A stretch of 64,000 nucleotides of DNA, taken from the NCBI RefSeq assembly GCF_900143525.1, contig NZ_FREZ01000001.1, positions 630,445 through 694,444 of the forward strand, given 5' to 3'. Of the stretch, positions 9,279 to 18,139 are shown one piece after another. The notes under the pieces were generated by a model. The model saw only the letters and a list, made by a program, of their open reading frames with translations. It was not told the DNA's origin and made no database searches. Each line of letters begins with the position of its first letter. Position 1 is the first letter of the stretch. The position numbers and the translations under genes were made by a program. The DNA comes from Ruegeria sp. Alg231-54. Its GTDB lineage: Bacteria; Pseudomonadota; Alphaproteobacteria; Rhodobacterales; Rhodobacteraceae.

Positions 9279-10295
9279 TTAGTTACCGCTGCGTTGCTGT
9301 TCCAGCGTGGACTGGACCAGATCATACAGGTCCTGCGCAGGGATACCCTGAGCGGACATATCCTCAATCCACTGTGCCCGGATGGGATCGGCAGCTTTGG
9401 TGCGGAACTCTGCGATTACCGCATCATCGATCTGTACCTTTGCGACGCCCTTTTCATCCAAAACACTGTCCCACTGGTCCAGCAGCGACCCATAATTGGC
9501 CAGATAGTGATCAATCGCTTCGTCGATCGAACTGTCCAACGCCTCGCGATGCTCAGCCGGCAGTGCCTCATAGGCATCGATATTGACCACAACCGGGCAA
9601 TTCACAGTGCCGGGGTTCAGGTTAGCCGTCCACCAATCTGCTTCGTTGATGGTGCCAAAAGACAGGTGCGCGTGCTGAGCAAAGGCGACCGTGTCAACGA
9701 CACCGGACTCCATTGCATTAAAGGCTTCGGTTGCAGGAACCGAGGTCGGCACACCACCTACCGCCTCGAATGCCTTGCCCAGACCGCCTGTGGCGCGGAC
9801 ACGCATGCCTTCGAACTCGGCAAGTTCGTCACGCGGGTCGCCGGTTCCGACAATGTTGTACTGCGGCATGGGTGAGGTCATGATGATACGCGCATTCCAC
9901 TGCGCCATCTCATCTTTGACGGCAGGGTGATCGTAAACCGCGTGGCTGACGGCAACTTCCTCATCCAGGTTGTTCACGCCCAAAAACGGCAGTTCCAGAA
10001 CGGTGATCGCGCGGTTTTTGTCGCGATGATATCCGGCACAGAACTGCGCCATCTCAAACGCACCAATTTCGATTCCATCCAGATTTTCGCGCGGCTTGGA
10101 CAGACCACCGTAGCTGACATTGATGGTGAAATCGCCGTTTGTCTTTTCGCTGACCAACTCAGACAGTTTCTCAACATGCTCGGTGAACGCACGACGTTTG
10201 CCCCAGACCGAAGCATTCCATTCAGTTGCGGCTGCCTCGGACACGAACGCAACACACAAGGCGGCCACAGCAGAGCCGCTCAAGATCTTTTTCAT
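9279..10295 (-). CDS. TRAP transporter substrate-binding protein (DctP-like)
   Basis: A 338-residue periplasmic solute receptor with a Sec signal peptide (MKKILSGSAVAALCVAFVSE, cleaved near AAA-TEW). The DctP-family core has the conserved segment EFEGMRVRATGGLGKAFEAV, where the Arg clamps the carboxylate of the ligand, and the following VPATEAFNAMESGVVDT. It is first in the operon. The ligand is unknown; the Arg implies a carboxylate. The acetate operon starts 427 bases away on the other strand. Confidence 0.92.
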   Translation of the reverse strand: MKKILSGSAVAALCVAFVSEAAATEWNASVWGKRRAFTEHVEKLSELVSEKTNGDFTINVSYGGLSKPRENLDGIEIGAFEMAQFCAGYHRDKNRAITVLELPFLGVNNLDEEVAVSHAVYDHPAVKDEMAQWNARIIMTSPMPQYNIVGTGDPRDELAEFEGMRVRATGGLGKAFEAVGGVPTSVPATEAFNAMESGVVDTVAFAQHAHLSFGTINEADWWTANLNPGTVNCPVVVNIDAYEALPAEHREALDSSIDEAIDHYLANYGSLLDQWDSVLDEKGVAKVQIDDAVIAEFRTKAADPIRAQWIEDMSAQGIPAQDLYDLVQSTLEQQRSGN

Positions 10296-10722
10296 TCTGA
10301 TTTCTCCCTTTGCTGCACCCCCTTGCTGGGGCGCTTGCGGTCAAAGCTAGCGCCAACATCGGAATGTGCCAACCCCCGGTCAACATTCATGGCCAGCAAG
10401 GAATGGCACCGTTGAGCGCTAACAACCGAAAGGTGAGTTTCAGATACAATTTAGTTGTAATCGGGCGGCTTATTTCCACACAAATTTTCATTACACCCAA
10501 GGCTATGTAAAAAAACTACTATTCCCAATGATAGTCACTTTATTTACAAAATCACCTCGTGAAAAAAAAATAATTTACAAACTAATCGTGAGAAATCGGT
10601 AATTTATTTCCTTGTTTTCAGCTCTCCGTATTATTGCGCACAAGGAGGAAACAGATCGACATCGCCAGTTCAGCAGGCAAAATCGGTCTGATTCAATATG
10701 ATCCAGAGGGAGGAGCCTCAGA
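10296..10722. promoter_or_regulatory. 427-bp divergent regulatory region, TRAP operon / acs operon
   Basis: The longest non-coding stretch of the window. The TRAP-side third (to about 10440) has normal base composition. From about 10440 to 10640 it is strongly AT-rich, with runs of A (10509-10515, 10562-10570) and two copies of TTTACAAA at 10543-10550 and 10574-10581, 31 bases apart. A consensus AAGGAGG lies at 10642-10648 with no AUG after it, well upstream of the true acs ribosome site. It should hold the acs promoter. I see no open frame that I would call a gene here. Confidence 0.6.
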
Positions 10723-12687
10723 ATGACAACCGCTGCCCAGGCAGAAGCCAATACCTTTCCGCCGTCCGCCGAAACCGTGGCCCGCACGCATGTTAACGCT
10801 GAAAAATACACTGAGATGTATGCGGCTTCGATCAACGATCCCGTCGCGTTCTGGGACGAACAAGGCAAGCGGATCGACTGGATCAAGCCCTACAAACAAG
10901 TCAAAGATGTAAACTATGATTTCGGCTCGGTTGGAATCAACTGGTACGCAGACGGCACGCTGAACGTTTCGGCCAACTGCCTGGACCGCCATCTGAAAAC
11001 CCGCGGCGATCAAACTGCGATCATTTGGGAACCGGATGATCCAAAAGACGAAGCGCAGCACATCACCTATGCTGAGTTGCACCGCCGGACCTGCCGGATG
11101 GCAAACATTCTGGAATCGCTGGGCGTGCGTAAAGGCGACCGCGTCGTGATCTATATGCCGATGATCCCCGAGGCCGCCTATGCCATGCTGGCCTGCGCGC
11201 GAATTGGCGCGATCCATTCGATCGTCTTTGCGGGTTTCTCACCAGACGCTCTGGCGGCGCGCGTCAATGGCTGCGACGCAAAGGTTGTGATCACCGCCGA
11301 CGAGGCCCCTCGAGGCGGCCGCAAGACTGCGCTGAAATCCAATGCGGATGCTGCTCTTCTGCACTGCAAAGACACAGTTAAATGCCTGGTGGTCAAGCGC
11401 ACAGGTGGTCAGACAACATGGATTGCCGACCGCGACTACGACTATAACGAAATGGCGCTTGAGGCGGACGACTACTGCGCGCCCGCTGAGATGAGCGCAG
11501 AAGACCCGCTGTTCATCCTCTACACCTCCGGCTCGACCGGACAACCCAAGGGTGTGGTACATACCACTGGCGGCTATCTGGTTTTCGCATCGCTGACCCA
11601 TGAGATCACCTTCGATTACCACGAGGGCGATGTGTATTGGTGCACTGCTGACGTGGGCTGGGTCACAGGCCACAGCTATATCGTCTACGGCCCGCTTGCC
11701 AACGGCGCGACTACACTGATGTTCGAAGGTGTCCCTACCTACCCCGACGCGGGCCGTTTCTGGGAGGTGTGCGCCAAGCACAAGGTCAACCAGTTCTACA
11801 CCGCACCAACCGCAATCCGCGCGTTGATGGGGCAAGGCAACGAGTGGGTCGAGAAGCATGATCTAAGCGACCTGAAACTACTGGGCACCGTGGGCGAACC
11901 GATCAACCCCGAAGCCTGGAACTGGTACAATGAAGTTGTCGGCAAAGGAAATTGCCCCATCGTTGACACGTGGTGGCAGACCGAGACCGGCGGTCACCTG
12001 ATGACCCCCCTTCCCGGTGCACACGCGATGAAACCGGGTGCTGCCATGAAGCCATTCTTCGGCATTCAGCCCGTGGTTCTGGATCCGCAGTCAGGCGTCG
12101 AGATCAACGGCAACGGCGTCGAAGGTGTTCTGTGCATCAAAGACAGCTGGCCTGGTCAGATGCGTACTGTTTGGGGCGACCATGAGCGGTTCGAAAAGAC
12201 CTATTTCTCGGACTACAAAGGTTACTACTTCACCGGTGATGGCTGCCGTCGTGACGAGGATGGTGATTACTGGATCACCGGTCGTGTGGATGACGTAATC
12301 AACGTCTCGGGCCACCGCATGGGGACCGCCGAAGTCGAAAGCGCGCTTGTAGCGCATGCCGCTGTAGCCGAGGCCGCCGTGGTCGGATATCCCCATGAGA
12401 TCAAAGGGCAAGGCATCTATTGCTACGTCACCTTGATGAATGACCGTGAGCCGTCGGATGAGCTGCTGAAAGAGCTGCGTACATGGGTCCGAACAGAGAT
12501 CGGCCCGATTGCGTCGCCCGACGTAATCCAGTGGGCCCCTGGTCTGCCCAAAACCCGCTCGGGTAAGATCATGCGCCGTATCCTGCGCAAGATTGCCGAG
12601 AACGACTTTGGCGCATTAGGTGACACGTCCACGCTCGCCGATCCATCGGTGGTCGAAGACCTGATCGAAAACCGTGCAAACAAGTGA
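10723..12687 (+). CDS. acs: Acetyl-CoA synthetase (AMP-forming)
   Basis: A 654-residue acyl-adenylate enzyme that makes acetyl-CoA from acetate, ATP and CoA, releasing AMP and PPi. It shows the AMP-binding motif [12 protein letters not shown], the acetate-pocket segment WWQTETGG and the C-terminal [11 protein letters not shown], in which Lys615 is the regulatory and catalytic lysine acetylated in other Acs proteins. The length is the family norm. The ribosome site GGAGG lies seven to ten bases upstream. It is followed after seven bases by adk and then by the DUF4212/actP symporter pair, so this is a complete acetate uptake and activation unit. Confidence 0.96.
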   Translation: MTTAAQAEANTFPPSAETVARTHVNAEKYTEMYAASINDPVAFWDEQGKRIDWIKPYKQVKDVNYDFGSVGINWYADGTLNVSANCLDRHLKTRGDQTAIIWEPDDPKDEAQHITYAELHRRTCRMANILESLGVRKGDRVVIYMPMIPEAAYAMLACARIGAIHSIVFAGFSPDALAARVNGCDAKVVITADEAPRGGRKTALKSNADAALLHCKDTVKCLVVKRTGGQTTWIADRDYDYNEMALEADDYCAPAEMSAEDPLFILYTSGSTGQPKGVVHTTGGYLVFASLTHEITFDYHEGDVYWCTADVGWVTGHSYIVYGPLANGATTLMFEGVPTYPDAGRFWEVCAKHKVNQFYTAPTAIRALMGQGNEWVEKHDLSDLKLLGTVGEPINPEAWNWYNEVVGKGNCPIVDTWWQTETGGHLMTPLPGAHAMKPGAAMKPFFGIQPVVLDPQSGVEINGNGVEGVLCIKDSWPGQMRTVWGDHERFEKTYFSDYKGYYFTGDGCRRDEDGDYWITGRVDDVINVSGHRMGTAEVESALVAHAAVAEAAVVGYPHEIKGQGIYCYVTLMNDREPSDELLKELRTWVRTEIGPIASPDVIQWAPGLPKTRSGKIMRRILRKIAENDFGALGDTSTLADPSVVEDLIENRANK

Positions 12688-12694
12688 GGATGTG

Positions 12695-13378
12695 ATGGAC
12701 GCTGCCACGATCACTACACCCGCTGTTTTGATCCTTCTCGGCCCTCCGGGTGCCGGGAAGGGAACACAGGCTCGTATGCTCGAGGACAAGTTCGGGCTGG
12801 TACAACTCAGCACTGGCGACCTGTTGCGTGCGGCTGTCGCCGCAGGGACCGAGGCCGGCGAGGCCGCGAAGGCGGTGATGGAAGCCGGCGATCTGGTCAG
12901 CGACGAGATCGTCATTGCCATTTTGCGCGACCGTCTTGCTGAACCGGATTGCGCCAAGGGCGTCATTCTGGACGGCTTTCCACGCACCACGGTTCAGGCC
13001 GAGGCGCTGGACGGATTGCTGTCGGAAACCGGGCAGAAGATCAACGCCGCCATCAGTCTTGAGGTTGAGGACGGCGAAATGGTTATCCGTATCTCGGGCC
13101 GCTACACCTGCGCCGGATGTGGCGAAGGGTTCCATGACACGTTCAAGGTCCCTGTTGTTAAAGGCAAGTGTGACAAGTGCGGCAGCACCGAGTTCAAGCG
13201 CCGTGCTGATGACAACGCCGAAACCGTCGCCTCGCGGCTGGCTGCGTATCACGCGCAAACCGCGCCTTTGATTACTTATTACCAAGACCACGGCGTTCTG
13301 AAAGGCCTGAACGCCATGGGCAATATCGATGACATCGCGGGCAATCTGGAAAGGATTGTCAGCGACGCCATGAACTAA
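12695..13378 (+). CDS. adk: Adenylate kinase with four-Cys LID
   Basis: A 227-residue adenylate kinase with the P-loop GPPGAGKGT at 16-24 and the usual NMP and LID parts. The LID carries Cys139, Cys142, Cys159 and Cys162, the zinc-binding pattern more usual in Gram-positive long-type kinases. The start is set at the ATG at 12695, with GAGGA four bases upstream; an upstream in-frame ATG at 12674 lies inside acs and lacks such a site. Its place seven bases after acs suggests it removes the AMP released by Acs (ATP + AMP to 2 ADP). It may be a second copy beside a housekeeping adk elsewhere, which this window cannot show. Confidence 0.93.
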   Translation: MDAATITTPAVLILLGPPGAGKGTQARMLEDKFGLVQLSTGDLLRAAVAAGTEAGEAAKAVMEAGDLVSDEIVIAILRDRLAEPDCAKGVILDGFPRTTVQAEALDGLLSETGQKINAAISLEVEDGEMVIRISGRYTCAGCGEGFHDTFKVPVVKGKCDKCGSTEFKRRADDNAETVASRLAAYHAQTAPLITYYQDHGVLKGLNAMGNIDDIAGNLERIVSDAMN

Positions 13379-13563
13379 GGGAAGACGGCCCGCCCTGAAT
13401 AAGGGCCCAATTCCTAAAGGAAAACTTCAAAGTACCCGCCTTGGCGGATCGGAGAAGTCGTGCCTGATGCCACCCTGGCATTCGGCATTTCGAAAAGCGA
13501 CCCCGCGCGTTGGAGGTTTTGGACAACGGGTCGCCCATGGAAGAAGCGAAGGAGGAACCCGCA

Positions 13564-13848
13564 ATGGCGGATCAATCAACACACTCCGCGCAGACTGCCG
13601 AGGCCGACAAGGGCTATTGGCAGGCGAACCTGCGTCTCATCTACATCAGCCTCGTGATCTGGGCGCTGGTGTCTTTTGGATTCGGCATTCTGCTGCGTCC
13701 ATTGCTGTCCGGCATTGCAGTTGGCGGCACCGATCTGGGCTTTTGGTTCGCTCAGCAGGGATCAATCCTTGTCTTTCTGGTGCTGATCTTCAACTACGCT
13801 TGGCGCATGAACAAGTTGGACGCCGAATTTGGCGTGGATGAGGAGTAA
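13564..13848 (+). CDS. DUF4212 small membrane protein, partner of sodium/solute symporter
   Basis: A 94-residue protein with two hydrophobic helices (about 22-45 and 57-77) and the DUF4212 pattern YWQANLRLIYISLVIWALVS followed by WFAQQGSI. These small proteins are found directly before VC_2705-type symporters, as here (five-base gap to actP). The start is the ATG at 13564 with GGAGGA seven bases upstream; upstream in-frame codons have no such site. The 185 bases after adk carry no gene that I can support. Confidence 0.88.
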   Translation: MADQSTHSAQTAEADKGYWQANLRLIYISLVIWALVSFGFGILLRPLLSGIAVGGTDLGFWFAQQGSILVFLVLIFNYAWRMNKLDAEFGVDEE

Positions 13849-13853
13849 GCGGA

Positions 13854-15638
13854 ATGGACCAGTTTACCATTAACCTGCTCTTTGTCGGCGCGTCCTTTGC
13901 GCTGTACATCGGCATCGCGATTTGGGCCCGTGCGGGTTCCACATCGGAATTCTACGCCGCCGGTCGCGGCATTCACCCGGTCACCAACGGCATGGCAACA
14001 GCGGCAGACTGGATGTCTGCGGCCTCGTTCATCTCGATGGCGGGCCTGATTGCCTTTACCGGCTATGACAATTCGACCTTCCTGATGGGTTGGACTGGCG
14101 GTTACGTGCTGCTGGCACTGCTACTTGCGCCCTATCTGCGTAAGTTTGGCAAATACACTGTCTCAGAATTCATCGGCGACCGTTTCTACAGCCAGACCGC
14201 GCGTATCGTTGCGGTGATCTGTCTGATCGTTGCGTCGGTGACTTATGTTATTGGTCAGATGACCGGTGTGGGCGTGGCCTTTGGCCGTTTCCTCGAGGTA
14301 TCGAACACCTCCGGTCTGCTGATCGGTGCCTGTGTCGTGTTTGCTTACGCAGTGTTCGGTGGGATGAAAGGCGTGACCTACACTCAGGTCGCTCAGTACT
14401 GCGTACTGATCACCGCCTACACAATCCCGGCGATCTTCATCTCGCTGCAGCTGACCGGTACGCCGGTTCCGGCGCTGGGTCTGTTCAGCGACACCGCAAG
14501 CGGTGAGCCTCTGCTGACCAAGCTGGATGCGATCGTGACCGAGTTGGGCTTTAACGAATACACTGCCCACCACTCGAACACACTGAACATGGTTCTGTTC
14601 ACGCTGTCGCTGATGATCGGCACCGCCGGTCTGCCCCACGTGATCATGCGCTTCTTCACCGTGCCGAAAGTGTCTGACGCCCGCTGGTCCGCTGGCTGGA
14701 CGCTGGTCTTCATCGCTCTGCTGTATCTGACCGCCCCTGCGGTTGGCGCAATGGCGCGTCTGAACATCACCGACATGATGTGGCCCAACGGTGGCATCGA
14801 AGGTGGCGCTGTCTCGGTCGAGGATATCGACAATGATCCGCGCTATGACTGGATGCAGACGTGGCAGAAAACCGGCCTGCTGGACTGGGAAGACAAGAAC
14901 GGCGACGGCAAAATCCAGTACTACAACGACAAGAATGCCGACATGCAGGCTCTTGCGGAAGAAAAAGGCTGGGTCGGTAACGAGCTGACCAAGTTCAACC
15001 GCGATATCCTGGTTCTGGCCAACCCCGAGATTGCCAACCTGCCGGGTTGGGTGATCGGTCTGGTCGCTGCCGGTGGTCTTGCGGCCGCTCTGTCGACCGC
15101 TGCGGGTCTGTTGCTGGCGATCTCGTCGGCGGTATCCCACGACCTTGTCAAAGGTGCGATCAACCCGCAAATCTCTGAAAAAGGAGAACTTCTGGCTGCT
15201 CGTATCGCCATGGCCGTGGCCATCGTTGTTGCAACCTATCTGGGTCTGAACCCACCGGGCTTTGCGGCGCAAACCGTGGCCCTGGCGTTTGGTCTGGCGG
15301 CTGCCTCGATCTTCCCGGCGCTGATGATGGGGATCTTCTCGACCCGCATCAACAACACCGGTGCTGTCGCGGGTATGCTGGCTGGTCTGACCGTAACTTT
15401 GGTCTACATCTTCCTGCACAAGGGCTGGCTGTTCATTCCGGGCACCAACTCGTTCACTGATGCTGATCCGCTTCTGGGTCCGATCAAGTCGACCTCGTTC
15501 GGCGCCATCGGTGCAATGATCAACTTCGGCGTTGCTTACGTCGTCGCCGGAATGACCAAAGAGACTCCGCCGGAGATCGTGGAATTGGTAGAAAGCGTGC
15601 GTATTCCCCGTGGCGCAGGCGCAGCTCAGAATAAATGA
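13854..15638 (+). CDS. actP: Cation/acetate symporter-like SSS family transporter (VC_2705 subfamily)
   Basis: A 594-residue sodium:solute symporter with about thirteen membrane segments and the SSS core (AADWMSAASFISMAG near the start, then LAAALSTAAGLLLAISSAVSHD). The context (acs, adk, DUF4212) indicates uptake of acetate or a similar short acid. Between two membrane segments there is a hydrophilic insert of roughly 60 residues that contains a good EF-hand-like loop at 347-358 (Asp347, Asn349, Asp351, Gly352, Ile354, Asn358). This insert is not part of the minimal SSS fold. The gene ends before a strong terminator. Confidence 0.88.
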   Translation: MDQFTINLLFVGASFALYIGIAIWARAGSTSEFYAAGRGIHPVTNGMATAADWMSAASFISMAGLIAFTGYDNSTFLMGWTGGYVLLALLLAPYLRKFGKYTVSEFIGDRFYSQTARIVAVICLIVASVTYVIGQMTGVGVAFGRFLEVSNTSGLLIGACVVFAYAVFGGMKGVTYTQVAQYCVLITAYTIPAIFISLQLTGTPVPALGLFSDTASGEPLLTKLDAIVTELGFNEYTAHHSNTLNMVLFTLSLMIGTAGLPHVIMRFFTVPKVSDARWSAGWTLVFIALLYLTAPAVGAMARLNITDMMWPNGGIEGGAVSVEDIDNDPRYDWMQTWQKTGLLDWEDKNGDGKIQYYNDKNADMQALAEEKGWVGNELTKFNRDILVLANPEIANLPGWVIGLVAAGGLAAALSTAAGLLLAISSAVSHDLVKGAINPQISEKGELLAARIAMAVAIVVATYLGLNPPGFAAQTVALAFGLAAASIFPALMMGIFSTRINNTGAVAGMLAGLTVTLVYIFLHKGWLFIPGTNSFTDADPLLGPIKSTSFGAIGAMINFGVAYVVAGMTKETPPEIVELVESVRIPRGAGAAQNK

Positions 15639-15692
15639 GTATGATACGGTGCATGGATCCTTTTCACGTGCCGCATCTTTCGACCGACTACT

Positions 15693-15723
15693 CCCGCCCG
15701 GCACTATGCCGGGCGGGATTTTT
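15693..15723 (+). terminator. Rho-independent terminator after actP
   Basis: An eleven-base perfect stem (CCCGCCCGGCA, 15693-15703, and its complement at 15707-15717) with a three-base loop, then ATTTTT. It ends the acs-adk-DUF4212-actP operon before the DUF294 gene. Confidence 0.92.
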
Positions 15724-15749
15724 CAAAACCGGAAAGCCAGGATTTGACG

Positions 15750-17573
15750 ATGCCCCTGTCTCATGACGAAATCACCCGGTTCCTGAAATCCGTCCACCCC
15801 TATGATGCCCTGCCCCCAGAAACACTGGATCAGATCGCCAATCAGATCGAGGTTTGGGAGGTCGAGGAAGACTTTCCCGTGTACGAACTTGGGAACACTC
15901 TGCCCGGTGTTTTCGTGATCTATGAGGGGCACGTCGAAATCACTGATGAAAACGACGCCGTGGTATCTCATCTTGGTCTGCGCAATTCGTTTGGTGAGCG
16001 TGGGCTACTGAAAGACGGCAAGGCCGCGACCAAGGCGCGTGCGCATACACCGTCGGTTCTTTTGGTCCTGCCGCCAGATCTGGTGCGCGAGCTGATCGAT
16101 GGGCATGACGTCGTTTCGAAATTCTTCAACCGGACCCGTTCGAACCGGTCCGGCCCGCAGAGCCTAGCCACCAGCGCGATTGACGTTCTTATGGCGCATA
16201 ACCCTGCAACCTGTCCACCGGACACATCAGTTCAAGAAGCCGCCCGGATCATGCGTGACAAGCACATTTCATCCTTGTGCGTCACCGAAACGGATAACCT
16301 GCTGGGCATCGCCACCTTGCGCGACATCTCGGGCAAATACGTAGCCAATGGCATGCCCGCAGAGACGCCGGTGTCAGCGATCATGACAGCGAACCCAATC
16401 ACCCTGTCGCCATCTGACATTGGATCGGACGTTCTGCACGTGATGATGGAACGCGGGATCGGTCATATCCCGATCAGCGAAGGCGGACGCCTTGTTGGAA
16501 TTGTGACCCAGACGGACCTGACCCATTATCAGGCGGTGAATTCGGCAGAGCTTGTCCGCCGGATCGCTCAAGCGGACTCAGCGGATCAAATGGCGGTGGT
16601 GACGGCTGAAATCCCGCAGCTTCTGGTGCAACTGGTGGCTGCCGGAAACCGGCACGAGATCGTGACGCGGCTGATAACGGATATTGCAGACACGGCAACC
16701 CGCCGACTGTTGGCCTTGGCCGAGGACAAGCTGGGCCCAGCACCCGTTCCCTACCTGTGGTTGGCCTGTGGGTCGCAAGGGCGGCAAGAACAAACTGGAG
16801 TATCCGATCAGGACAACTGTCTGATGCTGGACGACAGCGTGACCGATGCCGATATGAAGTACTTCGCCGAGCTTGCCAAATACGTCTCGGATGGCCTGGA
16901 CACCTGCGGATATTTCTATTGCCCGGGCGACATGATGGCGACCAACCCACGATGGTGTCAGCCGGTGCGCGTCTGGCGCGACTACTTCAACGGATGGATC
17001 GCCAAACCGAACCCCGAGGCGCAGATGCTGGCCTCAGTCATGTTCGACCTCCGCCCTATCGGCGGGGCCTTTCACCTGTTCGACGATCTGCAGGCCGAGA
17101 CACTGGCAGCGGCCAACGCAAACTCGATCTTTGTGGCGCACATGATTTCGAACTCGCTTAAGCACACGCCTCCGCTAGGGCTGCTGCGCGGGTTTGCGAC
17201 CATCCGGTCTGGTGAACATCGCAATACGCTGGACCTCAAACACAATGGCGTGGTCCCCGTCGTCGATCTTGCGCGCAACTACAGCCTTCAGGGTCAATTG
17301 ACCGAAGCCAATACTCGGGCGCGTCTGAAAGCAGCCGCATCTGGCGGCATCCTCAGCCCCTCGGGCGCGCGGGATTTGCTGGATGCGTATGATCTGATCG
17401 CAGAAACCCGCCTTGAGCATCAGGTCAGGCTTGTGAAGGGCGATCGAAAGCCGGACAATTTCCTGCCGCCCTCAGACCTGTCGGATTTTGAGCGAAGTCA
17501 TCTTCGGGATGCGTTCGTTGTGGTAAAAACCATGCAATCGGCAGTAAGTCACGGCAAGGGAATGCTGGGCTAA
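15750..17573 (+). CDS. Cyclic-nucleotide-binding/CBS/DUF294 putative nucleotidyltransferase
   Basis: A 607-residue signalling protein with four parts: a cNMP-binding-like domain (about 10-130), two CBS domains (about 150-265), a DUF294 nucleotidyltransferase-like domain with Gly341-Ser342, Gly344-Arg345, Glu347 and the acidic pair Asp353/Asp355, and a DUF294 C-terminal helical domain. The GS...DxD layout resembles GlnD-type nucleotidyltransferases, though the activity of this family is poorly defined. The start is the ATG at 15750 (CCAGGA upstream) rather than the TTG at 15744. Genes of this kind often follow actP, which suggests a regulatory link to acetate uptake or energy state; that is inference. 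Confidence 0.85.
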   Translation: MPLSHDEITRFLKSVHPYDALPPETLDQIANQIEVWEVEEDFPVYELGNTLPGVFVIYEGHVEITDENDAVVSHLGLRNSFGERGLLKDGKAATKARAHTPSVLLVLPPDLVRELIDGHDVVSKFFNRTRSNRSGPQSLATSAIDVLMAHNPATCPPDTSVQEAARIMRDKHISSLCVTETDNLLGIATLRDISGKYVANGMPAETPVSAIMTANPITLSPSDIGSDVLHVMMERGIGHIPISEGGRLVGIVTQTDLTHYQAVNSAELVRRIAQADSADQMAVVTAEIPQLLVQLVAAGNRHEIVTRLITDIADTATRRLLALAEDKLGPAPVPYLWLACGSQGRQEQTGVSDQDNCLMLDDSVTDADMKYFAELAKYVSDGLDTCGYFYCPGDMMATNPRWCQPVRVWRDYFNGWIAKPNPEAQMLASVMFDLRPIGGAFHLFDDLQAETLAAANANSIFVAHMISNSLKHTPPLGLLRGFATIRSGEHRNTLDLKHNGVVPVVDLARNYSLQGQLTEANTRARLKAAASGGILSPSGARDLLDAYDLIAETRLEHQVRLVKGDRKPDNFLPPSDLSDFERSHLRDAFVVVKTMQSAVSHGKGMLG

Positions 17574-17619
17574 GGCGGCGATAACTATTGGCGAATATGC
17601 CAGACATACGGAGAGTCAC

Positions 17620-18138
17620 ATGTTTCTGGAACTGATTGGCACCATATTTGCAGGCTTTGCCTTTGCCGGCATCGTAATGGTTCTGAACAAAGTGACGGGT
17701 GGCCGCCTGCCCCGTTGGATGACACCCGTTGCCGCTGGTCTGGGTATGATCGGCATGACGATTACCAGTGAATATTCCTGGTACGACCGCACACGCGATA
17801 CCCTTCCCGAAGGTATGACCGTCATTCAAGAAGTTGAAAGTCGCGCCTTCTATCGCCCCTGGACCTATGCTGTGCCCTTCGTAGACCGCTTTGCCGCCAT
17901 TGATGCCGGTTCCGTTCGCACCAATGAACAGGTTCCCGAACAACGGTTGGTGGAACTGTATCTCTTTGGTCGCTGGGCCCCGGTCTCAAAACTGCCGGTC
18001 GTGGTCAACTGCAAAGAGTTCAGCCGCGCCAACCTTGCGGATGGGGCAGAATTCGCGGATGACGGGCGGCTGCTGAACGCCGACTGGATCGACGTCACCG
18101 CAAGTGACCCAATTGTCGAGGCAACCTGCGGAGTGTGA
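17620..18138 (+). CDS. Conserved hypothetical membrane protein
   Basis: A 172-residue protein that I do not recognise by name. Two N-terminal hydrophobic segments (about 3-22 and 36-52) are followed by a hydrophilic domain of about 110 residues with two Cys (one in VVVNCKEF, one at the very end, ATCGV). The sequence SEYSWYDRTRDTLP follows the second helix. Its stop and the ATG of the exonuclease gene are one base apart (TGACATG), so the two are probably co-translated. No function is proposed. Confidence 0.8.
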   Translation: MFLELIGTIFAGFAFAGIVMVLNKVTGGRLPRWMTPVAAGLGMIGMTITSEYSWYDRTRDTLPEGMTVIQEVESRAFYRPWTYAVPFVDRFAAIDAGSVRTNEQVPEQRLVELYLFGRWAPVSKLPVVVNCKEFSRANLADGAEFADDGRLLNADWIDVTASDPIVEATCGV

Positions 18139-18139
18139 C

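Noticed and set aside
10642..10726. Leader peptide after the AAGGAGG at 10642-10648 that would end at the TGA overlapping the acs ATG
   Set aside because: It would need a very rare ATC start codon. No other support exists, so it is only noted in the intergenic entry.
14163..15704. A 513-codon open frame on the minus strand across actP
   Set aside because: It is antisense to a clear SSS symporter with intact motifs, has low-complexity polar content and no ribosome site. It arises from GC-rich codon use.
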